From CAWDMC01 sp963803295 (lineage in GTDB: Bacteria; Acidobacteriota; Terriglobia; UBA7540), in assembly GCA_963803295.1 (NCBI GenBank), contig CAWDMC010000022.1, positions 124,001-188,000 of the forward strand: 64,000 bases of DNA. The letters are read 5' to 3'. The notes beneath the pieces are model-generated. The model saw only the letters and a program-made list of their open reading frames with translations. It did no database searches and had not been told where the DNA came from. Each line of letters starts with the position of its first letter. Position 1 is the first letter of the stretch. A program made the position numbers and the translations under genes. Positions 9,836 through 17,876 of the stretch are shown here, piece by piece.

Positions 9836-10416
9836 TTCTGCAGCCAATAAAACATCGCGAATCCCAAGGATCCCGCCACTAGCGACGCCTTCGTCCACCA
9901 GAATGGCCAGCGAGTCGTTAGGCCCAGCCAGACACCGGTGAGAGCCATGAGCATCAGCGACCAGATTGACAACTCGATGTACCAGGCCCACGCGCCCGGC
10001 GCCCAGTCGGACGCTGCCTCCTGAATAGTGGTCGCATGCGCATTGTCGAAAAACCGCCAGATACTGTTGTGCCGGGTTTCCACCCGCAGTTGGCCTTCAC
10101 CTAAGAGCAACGTTGCCCGGACAAGGCCGTTCACACTATAGAAATCGGCGACGAGTTGATGCTGCGCGTCCCGACGTACATATGGTTTCCCGGCATGCGC
10201 AGGGTGCAAGTGCTCGCGGATTAGTTCCCCTACCTGTTGGTCCGAAGCCGAAGCCGGCACGCGGAAAGCCAAGGACGTGACGACGGGCGCCGTTCCAGCG
10301 TCGAAAATGTCCGGCGCTTTAGCGGTGGCCACCAGTCCCGCCGTCCCCAACACACAGAGGATCGTGAAGTTCAAAAGGCCCGTGTACATGTGGATCTTCT
10401 TGATCCAAGTGTTCAT
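9832..10416 (-). CDS. PepSY-associated membrane protein (first of pair)
   Basis: A 194-residue protein from ATG 10416, chosen because MNTWIKKIHMYTGLLNF matches the usual PepSY-TM start; an in-frame ATG at 10458 is possible and neither has a clear Shine-Dalgarno. Helix 1 is LLNFTILCVLGTAGLV. A periplasmic PepSY-like stretch with REHLHPAHAGKPYVR follows, then FFDNAHAT and two C-terminal helices. It overlaps the next gene by four bases. Together the two look like a split PepSY-TM reductase-like protein; function in iron metabolism is inference from family. Confidence 0.65.
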   Translation of the reverse strand: MNTWIKKIHMYTGLLNFTILCVLGTAGLVATAKAPDIFDAGTAPVVTSLAFRVPASASDQQVGELIREHLHPAHAGKPYVRRDAQHQLVADFYSVNGLVRATLLLGEGQLRVETRHNSIWRFFDNAHATTIQEAASDWAPGAWAWYIELSIWSLMLMALTGVWLGLTTRWPFWWTKASLVAGSLGFAMFYWLQK

Positions 10417-10458
10417 ATGGAGGTACAGTTTACCAGAAGGAAGCAACAGATTTTCCAT

Positions 10459-10795
10459 AACGGAACTCGTTCACCCGTGAAACACTTGCAAGCGAGTTGA
10501 AAAGATTCGAGTGCCATTCATCTTTAAGAAGGGGCTCGCCTCCGGCATTACCCTTTGCATCACTTCACACACCCCTCATGGCGAAGCATACCGTCCTGGA
10601 ACGATCTGACGGAATTGGCGAGGCGAGATCTCCGGATGGCGACAGACGTTGCGTGACCACTTCTGCGGGTAAACCGTGATGTTGCCGGGTGCTTCCGCCA
10701 GAGGTAGGAATTGCGACCGCGAATTGGTTGGTAAACCGTAGCCGACTTCCGAGCCAACAAACCGCCCCGCATCAGCGGACCACCCTGCGGGTTGC
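10459..10795. other. Intergenic, nothing recognised
   Basis: About 340 bases between the PepSY pair and the UvrD remnant. Open stretches on both strands lack protein character. It should contain the PepSY promoter, but no clear -35/-10 pair stood out. Confidence 0.4.
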
Positions 10796-11127
10796 TCATG
10801 GCTCCAGCAGCAACTTAATCCATGCGTCTCCCAAACATCTCTCGTACTCGTCCAGTGACCAACTGGGTTCTGAGAACGACGACGGGACGGCCTCCTTGCC
10901 ATTGCCGTCGATTGTAGTGTACGACAGGTAGAGAAGTTCACGCGCACGCGTCATTCCCACATAGAGCAACGCCGCCTCGGCAGCAAGCGAGTCGGCGTCC
11001 GTTGCGCCGCGCTGAGGAATCATCCCTTCGACAGCGCCCACGATTAGAACCGAGCCGAACTCATGACCCTTCGCTCCGTGCAGCGAACTCACCCGGACGG
11101 CCGCCTGATCGGAGGTTACACTCGCCT
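10796..11127 (-). pseudogene. UvrD/Rep helicase C-terminal fragment
   Basis: Encodes motifs V and VI of a superfamily 1 helicase: VRVSSLHGAKGHEFGSVLIV (motif V) and ALLYVGMTRARELLYLSY (motif VI, with the arginine finger). The frame is closed by a stop just upstream, and none of motifs I-IV is present. The C-terminal tail WSLDEYERCLGDAWIKLL is short. It is a dead remnant of a DNA helicase, perhaps from the same gene as the HRDC fragment at 3.3 kb. Confidence 0.8.
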
Positions 11128-11716
11128 ATCTATGACGCTGTACTGAAATGAGAATGCTGGTATGCCCGCCGCTTTCCACGAACGCAAAGCGAGTTCCCGA
11201 TAGTGCTTGTTGCGGGCACCGCAGATGTCGCGCGGCGAGTAATGCTTGTAATGCAGGAGGCGGCAATTTTGGAAGCTAAATCGCCCCTCGGCCTAGTCGT
11301 CCTTGGCTAGGGCGTCGGCCTGGTATTCTTCGTTTCGAGTCTCTTTGTCGCGGGGTATTAGATTTTCAGGTCGGGCTGCTTTCCCAGGATTTTAGGTGTC
11401 CTAATGACAATTTCTGCTTTAAGCTATCTGACCAATACTTTGTGCTCTTCCTGAGTCCTGCACGCGCCAAGCTTATATCGCCCGGGCATTCTGGTCTGCC
11501 GGGTTCCGGAATTGATGCTTTGCCTATGGCTGATTGTAAAGGGCGTGAATGTCTCGAAGTGGGAAGAGAAAACAAGGGCTGGGTGAGATGGCGGAACATA
11601 ACCGCCGTCGCCCAGAGAATCGGGGCCGCCCTCTTCCACACTCAAGAAATCATGTCAACGTGGCGGTCAGCCAACTACCGGGGCCGAGATGAGATCTCCC
11701 TGCGAAGGAGTCACTG
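11128..11716. other. Intergenic with an unidentified minus-strand open stretch
   Basis: On the minus strand, 11292 down to 11117 is open for about 58 codons and looks protein-like (NCRLLHYKHYSPRDI, then CGARNKHYRELALRSWK), but it has no ATG, GTG or TTG start and I do not recognise it. It may be another gene fragment next to the UvrD remnant. The rest, up to the GH97 start, seems non-coding; AAGGAG at about 11704 is the GH97 Shine-Dalgarno. Confidence 0.35.
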
Positions 11717-13861
11717 ATGCTTCGAAAAGCGTGCTTGACGATCATTCTGCCGCTCATCCCTTTTGGGGTTGCGGGTGGGACAGGGTACGCATCGGAACCC
11801 CTAACTCTGACCTCACCGGACGGTAACATTTCGCTTTTCTTTGAGCTGAAATCCAATCCGCAGCCCTATCTGCCGGGGCAGCGCGCCTATTACAGAGTCT
11901 CATATCGGGGCGTCCAAATATTAGGCGATTCACCGTTAGGATTGGACTTCAGGGAAATGTCACCTCTCGACCAGGATTTCGAGATTGTCGGCACGGATCG
12001 GCAGTCACGCGATTCCAAGTGGGACAATCCTCTGGGTGCAAAGCGCAAGGTGCCCGACCACTATAATCAGCTCACGGTGTCCTTGCGCGAACGTAGGGTG
12101 CCTTCGCGACGGCTTGACTTGATCTTTCGCGCCTACAACGAGGGTATAGCTTTTCGTTATTTCCTGCCCAAACAGGAGGCGCTTGATCTCTTCGCAATTT
12201 CTGCCGAGAACACAGGATTCTATTTTTCGGGTGCTGAATCGGTTTACGCCCTTCGCCTCGGCAGCTACACCACCCCTTATGAGGCCCATTTCGATCGTGT
12301 GACCTTAGATCGGATCAAACCTGCATCAATTGTCGGGCTGCCTTTGCTTGTAAAGATTCCGGAGGGGCCATGGGTGGCGCTGCTCGAGGCCGATCTTACC
12401 GACTATGCAGGCATGTACGTAGGCGGGGTCTATGGGGTGCCGAATGCGTTGACGAGTAAGCTGTCACCGATGCCCAGTTTGGATCCTTCTGTGATGGGAA
12501 CCTATGTCGACGCTATCAATGTCGAAAGTGACTTTCTGAAGACAATGGACCTGGTTCGGCAAAAACTCTTCCTATCGCCAGGCGGCAAAGGCCAACTCCT
12601 CCGTCCTCCACCCACCCCTTGGGGACCTTGGCCTGGCTCAGAAGACTTGGTCATAGGCAGAACCCCCAAGGCCAGTCCATGGCGTCTCCTTCTGATAAAT
12701 CCTCGGCCCGGTGGCCTGATCGAGACCAACTACATGGTTTTAAACCTTAGCCAACCGAGCGCCCTGGCCGATACTTCCTGGATCAAGCCGGGCAAGGCAG
12801 CCTGGGATTGGTGGTCCGGTCGATTCGCACGCAATGTGAATTTCCGGCCGGGAATGAACACCGCTACGATGATGCACTACATTGACTTTGCCGCCGCGCA
12901 TCACCTGGAGTACATGCTTATTGACGGGAACTGGTCCCCATTCACCGACATCACCCGGTCGATTCCGGAAGTCGATCTTCCGAAGCTCCTTGTGCACGCC
13001 CGGAGCAAGGGAGTGAAAATCCTCCTTTGGATGCTCTGGACAACGGCGAGAGAGCAGATGGATGTTGCGTTTCCACTCTATGAAAAGTGGGGCGTCGCCG
13101 GGGTGAAGGTCGACTTTATGAATCGGGACGATCAGGAGATGGTGAATTTCTATGAAGAAATGGCGCGCAAGGCCGCCGAGCATCATCTGATCGTGGACTT
13201 TCATGGCGCTTTTAAGCCCACCGGATTGCGGCGTACTTACCCGAATGTGCTGGGTCGCGAAGGAGTGATGGGTTTGGAGTATAACAAGTCCACTGACCGT
13301 GCCACGCCCGAGCACGAAACAACCTTGCCTTTTACTCGTATGCTGGCAGGACCCTTGGATTACACGCCGGGCTCATTCCACAACGCTACTCGGGAGCAAT
13401 TCAAGCCGAGAGAAATCGAACCGATGAACCAGGGGACACGTGCCCACCAACTCGCTATGTATGTCGTTTACGAAGTGCCGTTGGGAATGCTGGCGGACTA
13501 TCCCGAAGCCTATGAGGGCCAACCCGAGTTCGAATTCATTGAGCGCGTACCGACCGTTTGGGACGACACGAAAGTCTTGAATGGAGAACCAGCCCAGTAT
13601 GTCACTATCGCCCGGCAGCATGGCGATGAGTGGTATATCGGCGGCATGACGAATTGGGACGAACGCGATGTGGAGGTGCCACTCGACTTCTTAGGCGAGG
13701 GAGACTATGAAGGACTGATTTTCGCTGACGGGCCAGACGCCGGCAAGGTCGCCAGCAGCGTAACCATCAACAAGAAACAGGTGAGGCGGAGCGACAGGCT
13801 CAATGTTCACATGGCGTCGGGCGGAGGGTTCGCTGTGATCCTGACGCCCGCAGTGCACTAA
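11717..13861 (+). CDS. GH97 family glycosidase (alpha-glucosidase/alpha-galactosidase), secreted
   Basis: A 714-residue protein from ATG 11717 with an AAGGAG Shine-Dalgarno and an N-terminal signal peptide ending near GYASEP. It has the three GH97 parts: N-terminal beta-super-sandwich (LTSPDGNISLFFEL, IAFRYFLP), a catalytic (beta/alpha)8 barrel from about residue 350 (AWDWWSGRFARNVNF, YMLIDGNWSPF, GVAGVKVDFMNRDDQ) and a C-terminal beta domain. The Asp in KVDFMN fits the nucleophile of the retaining subgroup, and GLEYNK carries the conserved Glu region. It likely removes alpha-linked glucose or galactose in the periplasm. No SusC/SusD-like genes are adjacent. Length is typical and the gene appears intact. 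Confidence 0.9.
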   Translation: MLRKACLTIILPLIPFGVAGGTGYASEPLTLTSPDGNISLFFELKSNPQPYLPGQRAYYRVSYRGVQILGDSPLGLDFREMSPLDQDFEIVGTDRQSRDSKWDNPLGAKRKVPDHYNQLTVSLRERRVPSRRLDLIFRAYNEGIAFRYFLPKQEALDLFAISAENTGFYFSGAESVYALRLGSYTTPYEAHFDRVTLDRIKPASIVGLPLLVKIPEGPWVALLEADLTDYAGMYVGGVYGVPNALTSKLSPMPSLDPSVMGTYVDAINVESDFLKTMDLVRQKLFLSPGGKGQLLRPPPTPWGPWPGSEDLVIGRTPKASPWRLLLINPRPGGLIETNYMVLNLSQPSALADTSWIKPGKAAWDWWSGRFARNVNFRPGMNTATMMHYIDFAAAHHLEYMLIDGNWSPFTDITRSIPEVDLPKLLVHARSKGVKILLWMLWTTAREQMDVAFPLYEKWGVAGVKVDFMNRDDQEMVNFYEEMARKAAEHHLIVDFHGAFKPTGLRRTYPNVLGREGVMGLEYNKSTDRATPEHETTLPFTRMLAGPLDYTPGSFHNATREQFKPREIEPMNQGTRAHQLAMYVVYEVPLGMLADYPEAYEGQPEFEFIERVPTVWDDTKVLNGEPAQYVTIARQHGDEWYIGGMTNWDERDVEVPLDFLGEGDYEGLIFADGPDAGKVASSVTINKKQVRRSDRLNVHMASGGGFAVILTPAVH

Positions 13862-14206
13862 CACTTCTGGTGCACCAAGATATCCGGAGTGACGTCGGTT
13901 TCGCAGCGCTAACAAGGTGTGTTGTTTATGTGCTGTTCAGGTTCCCTTGCGGACTGCAAAGGAGTGCCGCTTGCCGTGTGTCCGCTTGACGTGTAGCCGG
14001 ATTGCGGGCTTATCTGGTAGACATACAGTAATGTCCTCCCAGTCATCTACTCTACTTGCTTGTTGGGTCATACCAACCATGAGCGTCGGAGACTGGCGTT
14101 GCAGGCCGCAGTCGTAAGACTCGTGGGAAGCGACACCGGCATTGCCATCTACACGTGAACTGGAGTAGTTTTGGTTTTGCCGCAAGGACACGTGGGGCGC
14201 ACCCGA
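13862..14206. other. Intergenic upstream of the chaperone operon
   Basis: About 345 bases with no credible gene. I looked for a CIRCE inverted repeat (TTAGCACTC-N9-GAGTGCTAA) and for a sigma-32-like promoter and saw neither, so control of the downstream operon is unknown. Confidence 0.45.
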
Positions 14207-16822
14207 ATGTTCGGAAGACACAAGAAAGCGAAGATTCCCCCAGCGCCAGTTGTCGGCAGGGTGGAGGCGAGCCGGCCCTTGTCGCAGGGCGAGGAGGTGC
14301 GCGCCTTACTGGCAAGAGGCAGCACGAAATCCGCCGTCGAACTGGCGAAGCAGATCCATAGGCAGTGGGGAACACCGGCATCAGAAACTCTGCTGGTGGA
14401 GGCTTACGGGGCAAGAATTCGTTCCTTGCTTGAGCACGGCCTCAGGGTGGAAGCGAAGTCCTTGCTTGATTTAGTGCGGGAACGATTTTCCTCTGCAAAG
14501 CACGCCTTCGCAGAAATCGAGATTGCGGTCAGCGGTTCCAAGGGTGGCTTGGAAGATCTGGTCCGGCCTCTGACTGACCTGGCTACAACCCAGGAGAGGC
14601 GCACCGCTATTGAAAGCACGATCAAGCGCCGGGTGACCGATCTCTCTGCCTTGGCGCAGTGCGCGGCGGTCGCGCCCGACCATCCGCTTCGCGTGGGCGC
14701 CAGCGCTCTGGAAAAGGCCTTCGCCTTGGCGACGAGTGGCCCTGTGACCGAGGACGTTGTCCTCCTGTCCCAAGTCTCGCATCGCGGACCGCTGGCTCCG
14801 TGGAAACTGCTGGTCCGGGCCATCGCTTACTTCTACCAGCAAGAGGACGCAGTCTGCGACCGGTGCCTCCAGGGCATCGACTCTGACTCGGTTGCGGCGC
14901 GGGTTGTTCCGGCCATGCGGGCCATGCTGGCTCAAAGACGCAACCCGCGCCTATCGCCCGCGTCAACAGCGCTCGTTCTCCAGGTTGGCGGAAACAGGGA
15001 AGCTCTGCGAGGTGCGATCGAATCGCTCGATGCCGCCTTCGCCACGAAAGCCCAGAGCAAGATCATTCCGGAAATCGTGCGGGCGATTTCCGCCTGCCGC
15101 ACGACTTGTCCGGAGCTCGTTGAGCGGCTGCGACAACATATCTCGATCTGGGCCCTGAAATTAGACCTGCCGGCGCGACGGGTCCAGGCCGCTCTGGGCG
15201 GCGCGTCTATCAAGGATGCCTACTTCTGGCGCCTTTACGCACGTAGTGTGGAGAGTTCCAGCGAGCCGTTAGGCCCTGTGGCCTGTAGTTTGTGGGAGGA
15301 GTTTCGCCGGCACGCGGTCGCGCAGGGCTGGTTCCGAGAGGACGGCCCGGAGGCAGCAGCCCTGTACCTGCACATGGCCGAGATCTTGCAAGGGATCCCC
15401 GGCGAAGCACTCATCGTTTTGCGGATGAGCTTCGAGGAGAAATTCCCCGGCTACGGCTATTATTACGAGGATCAGCCACCTGCCATCCGCGCGGTCGCCG
15501 CGAAGTACAGAAAGCCGGACCTTTACTATCTTGATCCCGACCAACTATTCGGGCGGTCCTGCGCCCTGGACCCCCATCCGGAAGCGTTCGAGCGTTGGCT
15601 GGACTGGGCAAGGCAAGAGTTGAATTGGAAGGGCGCCGAGCGGGTGGCGGACAGTTGGCGGCGGGCGCTTCCGGACGACAGCCGGCCCCTGCTGTACCTG
15701 ATGGAGTCGACGGAGAAAAGGGGAGCGCTGAATAAGGCCACCGCCTTTCTCCAGCAGGCGGAGAGGCTCGATGCCCTTAACCCCGAGGTTCGCCGGGCTG
15801 CGCTTCGTCTCCTGGTGGCTCAGGCCGTCCGTCACCTCCGCCAGCGTAAGCCTCACTTGGCGGAACAAGAACTAGCGGCCCTCGAGGCGTTGCCGCAAGC
15901 TAAGGAAGCTGATCGCCCCGCCTTCCTGGCTGCACTGCGCTGGACATGCTCCGTCATTCGCGGAGATGCCGGGACGGCTTCGAGTCATTTCACCCAGGCC
16001 AGTCGAGTGCTGGGGAGTCCAGCCGCGGCAATCCTGACTTGCGGGAGCACGGGCGAGGTTTGCGGACTCCAGCGCAATGGGCTCGGTCCTTACCTGCCGC
16101 AGAGAGCCTCACTGGATCAGGTGGACTCGCTTGCCGGGGCGGTGGCCCGCGCTTGCGCTCTGGGCGACGACATGGACGTGGCGTTCACGATTCCGACGGG
16201 GTGGGAGGGCCTACTCTTCAAGGAGTTATCAGTTCAACAGAGCCGCCTGGAGGCGCGGCAACTGCGTGCTTTGGGGGAAGCAGCTCTGCGCCGAGGCCGA
16301 CGAGAGCTGGCCTACGCGGTTTCGGCTGCAGGTCTGGCGAAGGGAGGCGATGGCGAAGCTCGATTCCTGCTCCTGCGGGCTCAAGCACTGCCGGAATCGG
16401 AATTTGAGCGTCAGGCCGATTGCCTGGCCGCCGTCGCCGAACTGGGGCGCCGACGCCGCGACATGTCCCTCGTCGCCGAGGCGGTGGAGCTTCGACGAGG
16501 CGAACGGGGACGTAAAATGGACTTCTTTGATTGGATGACTCCTTCGGGTAAAGAAGCCTTCTCTATGACCACAGAGCAAGTGAGTACGGTGCTCAAACGA
16601 GAAAAGCAGTTGCCCACCTTTCCCGCCTATAAACCGGCTCCAATTCGTGGTGCTTTCGACGAAGATGCGTTCTTTGACGATGAGGGAGCGGAGGAAGACA
16701 ACGAAGAACCCACCTCCGAAGACATTGCCCAGTTTCTGCGGGAAATGGCTCAGGCCGAGGCGAAGAAGAAACGACGCAAAAGGGGTCGCCGTGTTCTGCC
16801 GACGCAAGGAGAGTTGTTTTGA
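14207..16822 (+). CDS. Large helical-repeat protein of a chaperone operon
   Basis: An 871-residue protein from ATG 14207; a TTG at 14171 would add 12 residues. It is almost entirely alpha-helical with TPR-like helix pairs (for example PLLYLMESTEKRGALNKAT, FLQQAERLDALNPEVRRAAL, VRHLRQRKPHLAEQELAAL). It ends with an acidic segment (about 825-850) followed by a basic tail rich in KKKRRKRGRR. No signal peptide or catalytic motif is visible. Its stop overlaps the TTG start of the J-like gene, so it belongs to the operon with the GrpE-like and Hsp70 genes. A scaffold or substrate-receptor role is inference; I know no named family for it. Confidence 0.7.
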   Translation: MFGRHKKAKIPPAPVVGRVEASRPLSQGEEVRALLARGSTKSAVELAKQIHRQWGTPASETLLVEAYGARIRSLLEHGLRVEAKSLLDLVRERFSSAKHAFAEIEIAVSGSKGGLEDLVRPLTDLATTQERRTAIESTIKRRVTDLSALAQCAAVAPDHPLRVGASALEKAFALATSGPVTEDVVLLSQVSHRGPLAPWKLLVRAIAYFYQQEDAVCDRCLQGIDSDSVAARVVPAMRAMLAQRRNPRLSPASTALVLQVGGNREALRGAIESLDAAFATKAQSKIIPEIVRAISACRTTCPELVERLRQHISIWALKLDLPARRVQAALGGASIKDAYFWRLYARSVESSSEPLGPVACSLWEEFRRHAVAQGWFREDGPEAAALYLHMAEILQGIPGEALIVLRMSFEEKFPGYGYYYEDQPPAIRAVAAKYRKPDLYYLDPDQLFGRSCALDPHPEAFERWLDWARQELNWKGAERVADSWRRALPDDSRPLLYLMESTEKRGALNKATAFLQQAERLDALNPEVRRAALRLLVAQAVRHLRQRKPHLAEQELAALEALPQAKEADRPAFLAALRWTCSVIRGDAGTASSHFTQASRVLGSPAAAILTCGSTGEVCGLQRNGLGPYLPQRASLDQVDSLAGAVARACALGDDMDVAFTIPTGWEGLLFKELSVQQSRLEARQLRALGEAALRRGRRELAYAVSAAGLAKGGDGEARFLLLRAQALPESEFERQADCLAAVAELGRRRRDMSLVAEAVELRRGERGRKMDFFDWMTPSGKEAFSMTTEQVSTVLKREKQLPTFPAYKPAPIRGAFDEDAFFDDEGAEEDNEEPTSEDIAQFLREMAQAEAKKKRRKRGRRVLPTQGELF

Positions 16823-17139
16823 ATAGCAACCGGCAGGGAATTATCGGGGCGCAGGAAGATCCCCGCGAGATTCTCGGTGTGGCGCCGAGCGCCGGCGATG
16901 AGGAGATCCGCGCCGCCTATCTGCGTAAGGTGAAGGAGAATCCGCCCGACCGCGCGGCGGCCGCCTTTGAACGCATTCGTGACGCGTACGAAATCCTGCG
17001 CGACCCGCGCCGCCGCGCCCTCTATCTGTTGCTCGCGGCGGATCCAGACGCCCCCCTGGTCTCTTTGCTGCCGGCCCGCACCCCAGAGAGGCGGTTCACG
17101 GGGCCTGGCCCGTGGTTGGCAGTCTTGAAGGAGGAGTAA
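16819..17139 (+). CDS. J-domain-like protein with PPD in place of HPD
   Basis: A 106-residue protein from a TTG start overlapping the previous TGA, with AAGGAG seven bases upstream. Residues 14-65 form a J domain: DPREILGV, EIRAAYLRKVKEN, then PPDR, AFERIRDAYEILRDP and RRRALY. The His of the canonical HPD, which stimulates Hsp70 ATPase, is Pro here. No Gly/Phe or zinc-finger regions follow; a 40-residue Pro-rich tail ends the protein. It presumably partners the Hsp70 two genes downstream but may dock without classical stimulation. Confidence 0.75.
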   Translation: MNSNRQGIIGAQEDPREILGVAPSAGDEEIRAAYLRKVKENPPDRAAAAFERIRDAYEILRDPRRRALYLLLAADPDAPLVSLLPARTPERRFTGPGPWLAVLKEE

Positions 17140-17141
17140 GC

Positions 17142-17876
17142 GTGGATCGCGAAGAGATCTTGCATCGCTTCGAAGCCTGGCTGGACGGCGTGCTGGCAGC
17201 AGAAGAGCCGCCGCAGGGAATCGCAGCCGAACTCCTTGCTTCGCTCACGGTCGAGTCTGGCCCCGGCAGGGATAGGCAGTGTGATCTCTATTCAGTGTGG
17301 GCGGCAGTAACTGCCTTGACCCAGGAGGTAAAGCTGCAGGGGCGGAGTTTCAAACAACTGAGCGAGACGCTTGCTCCGATTGCAGATTTGGCGCCGCAAC
17401 TACCGGAGGTGCAAGGCAAGGCGCAAGAACAGGCCCGCCGGGAAATGCTCGAAGTGCTCCTCGATCTTCGGGACCGCCTCGGCCGGGGACTCGATGCAGC
17501 CCGTGCCAGCCGAGCGAAGTTACGCGAATCCCTGGCGTCCACTTGGATGGCCAGGTTATTGGCACACCACAAGACCCTCCGCCACGCGTCCGAGAGCCTG
17601 GCCGCGTTCGAAGCAGGCTATCAGATGAGCCTAGACCGCCTCGATGACGCCCTGGCACAATTTGATGTGCGCGAGATTGACTGTCACGGTCTGGCTTTTG
17701 ATCCGGGTTCGATGCACGTTGTGGATGTCGAGGAGACCACTGAGGTAGTCGAGGGGACAGTGGTCGAAGTGTACAAGGTCGGCTACGAATGGAAGGGTAA
17801 AGTCCATCGCCCGGCACAAGTGAAAGTGGCCCGCAGGCCGGCGACAACCTCCCTGGGAGATCATAAGGATGAATGA
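17142..17876 (+). CDS. GrpE-like nucleotide exchange factor
   Basis: Starts at GTG 17142, three bases after the previous stop, with GGAGGAG upstream. The protein (244 residues) has a long helical N-terminal part (SVWAAVTALTQEVKLQGRSF, then QLSETLAPIADL) and a GrpE-like C-terminal beta wing: GLAFDPGSMHVVDVEET, EGTVVEVYKVGYEWKGKVHR, PAQVKVA. The helix is longer than in housekeeping GrpE, and residues 1-50 are unlike it. It should exchange nucleotide on the Hsp70 whose ATG overlaps its 3' end. A general-purpose grpE would normally sit with dnaK/dnaJ/hrcA, absent here, so this is probably a specialised copy. Confidence 0.75.
   Translation: MDREEILHRFEAWLDGVLAAEEPPQGIAAELLASLTVESGPGRDRQCDLYSVWAAVTALTQEVKLQGRSFKQLSETLAPIADLAPQLPEVQGKAQEQARREMLEVLLDLRDRLGRGLDAARASRAKLRESLASTWMARLLAHHKTLRHASESLAAFEAGYQMSLDRLDDALAQFDVREIDCHGLAFDPGSMHVVDVEETTEVVEGTVVEVYKVGYEWKGKVHRPAQVKVARRPATTSLGDHKDE

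Noticed and set aside
9836..9991. N-terminal extension of the second PepSY gene
   Set aside because: Runs inside the upstream PepSY gene; the ATGA overlap and the family start favour 9835.
13862..14206. CIRCE or heat-shock promoter ahead of the chaperone operon
   Set aside because: Looked for specifically; no matching inverted repeat or -35/-10 pair was seen.
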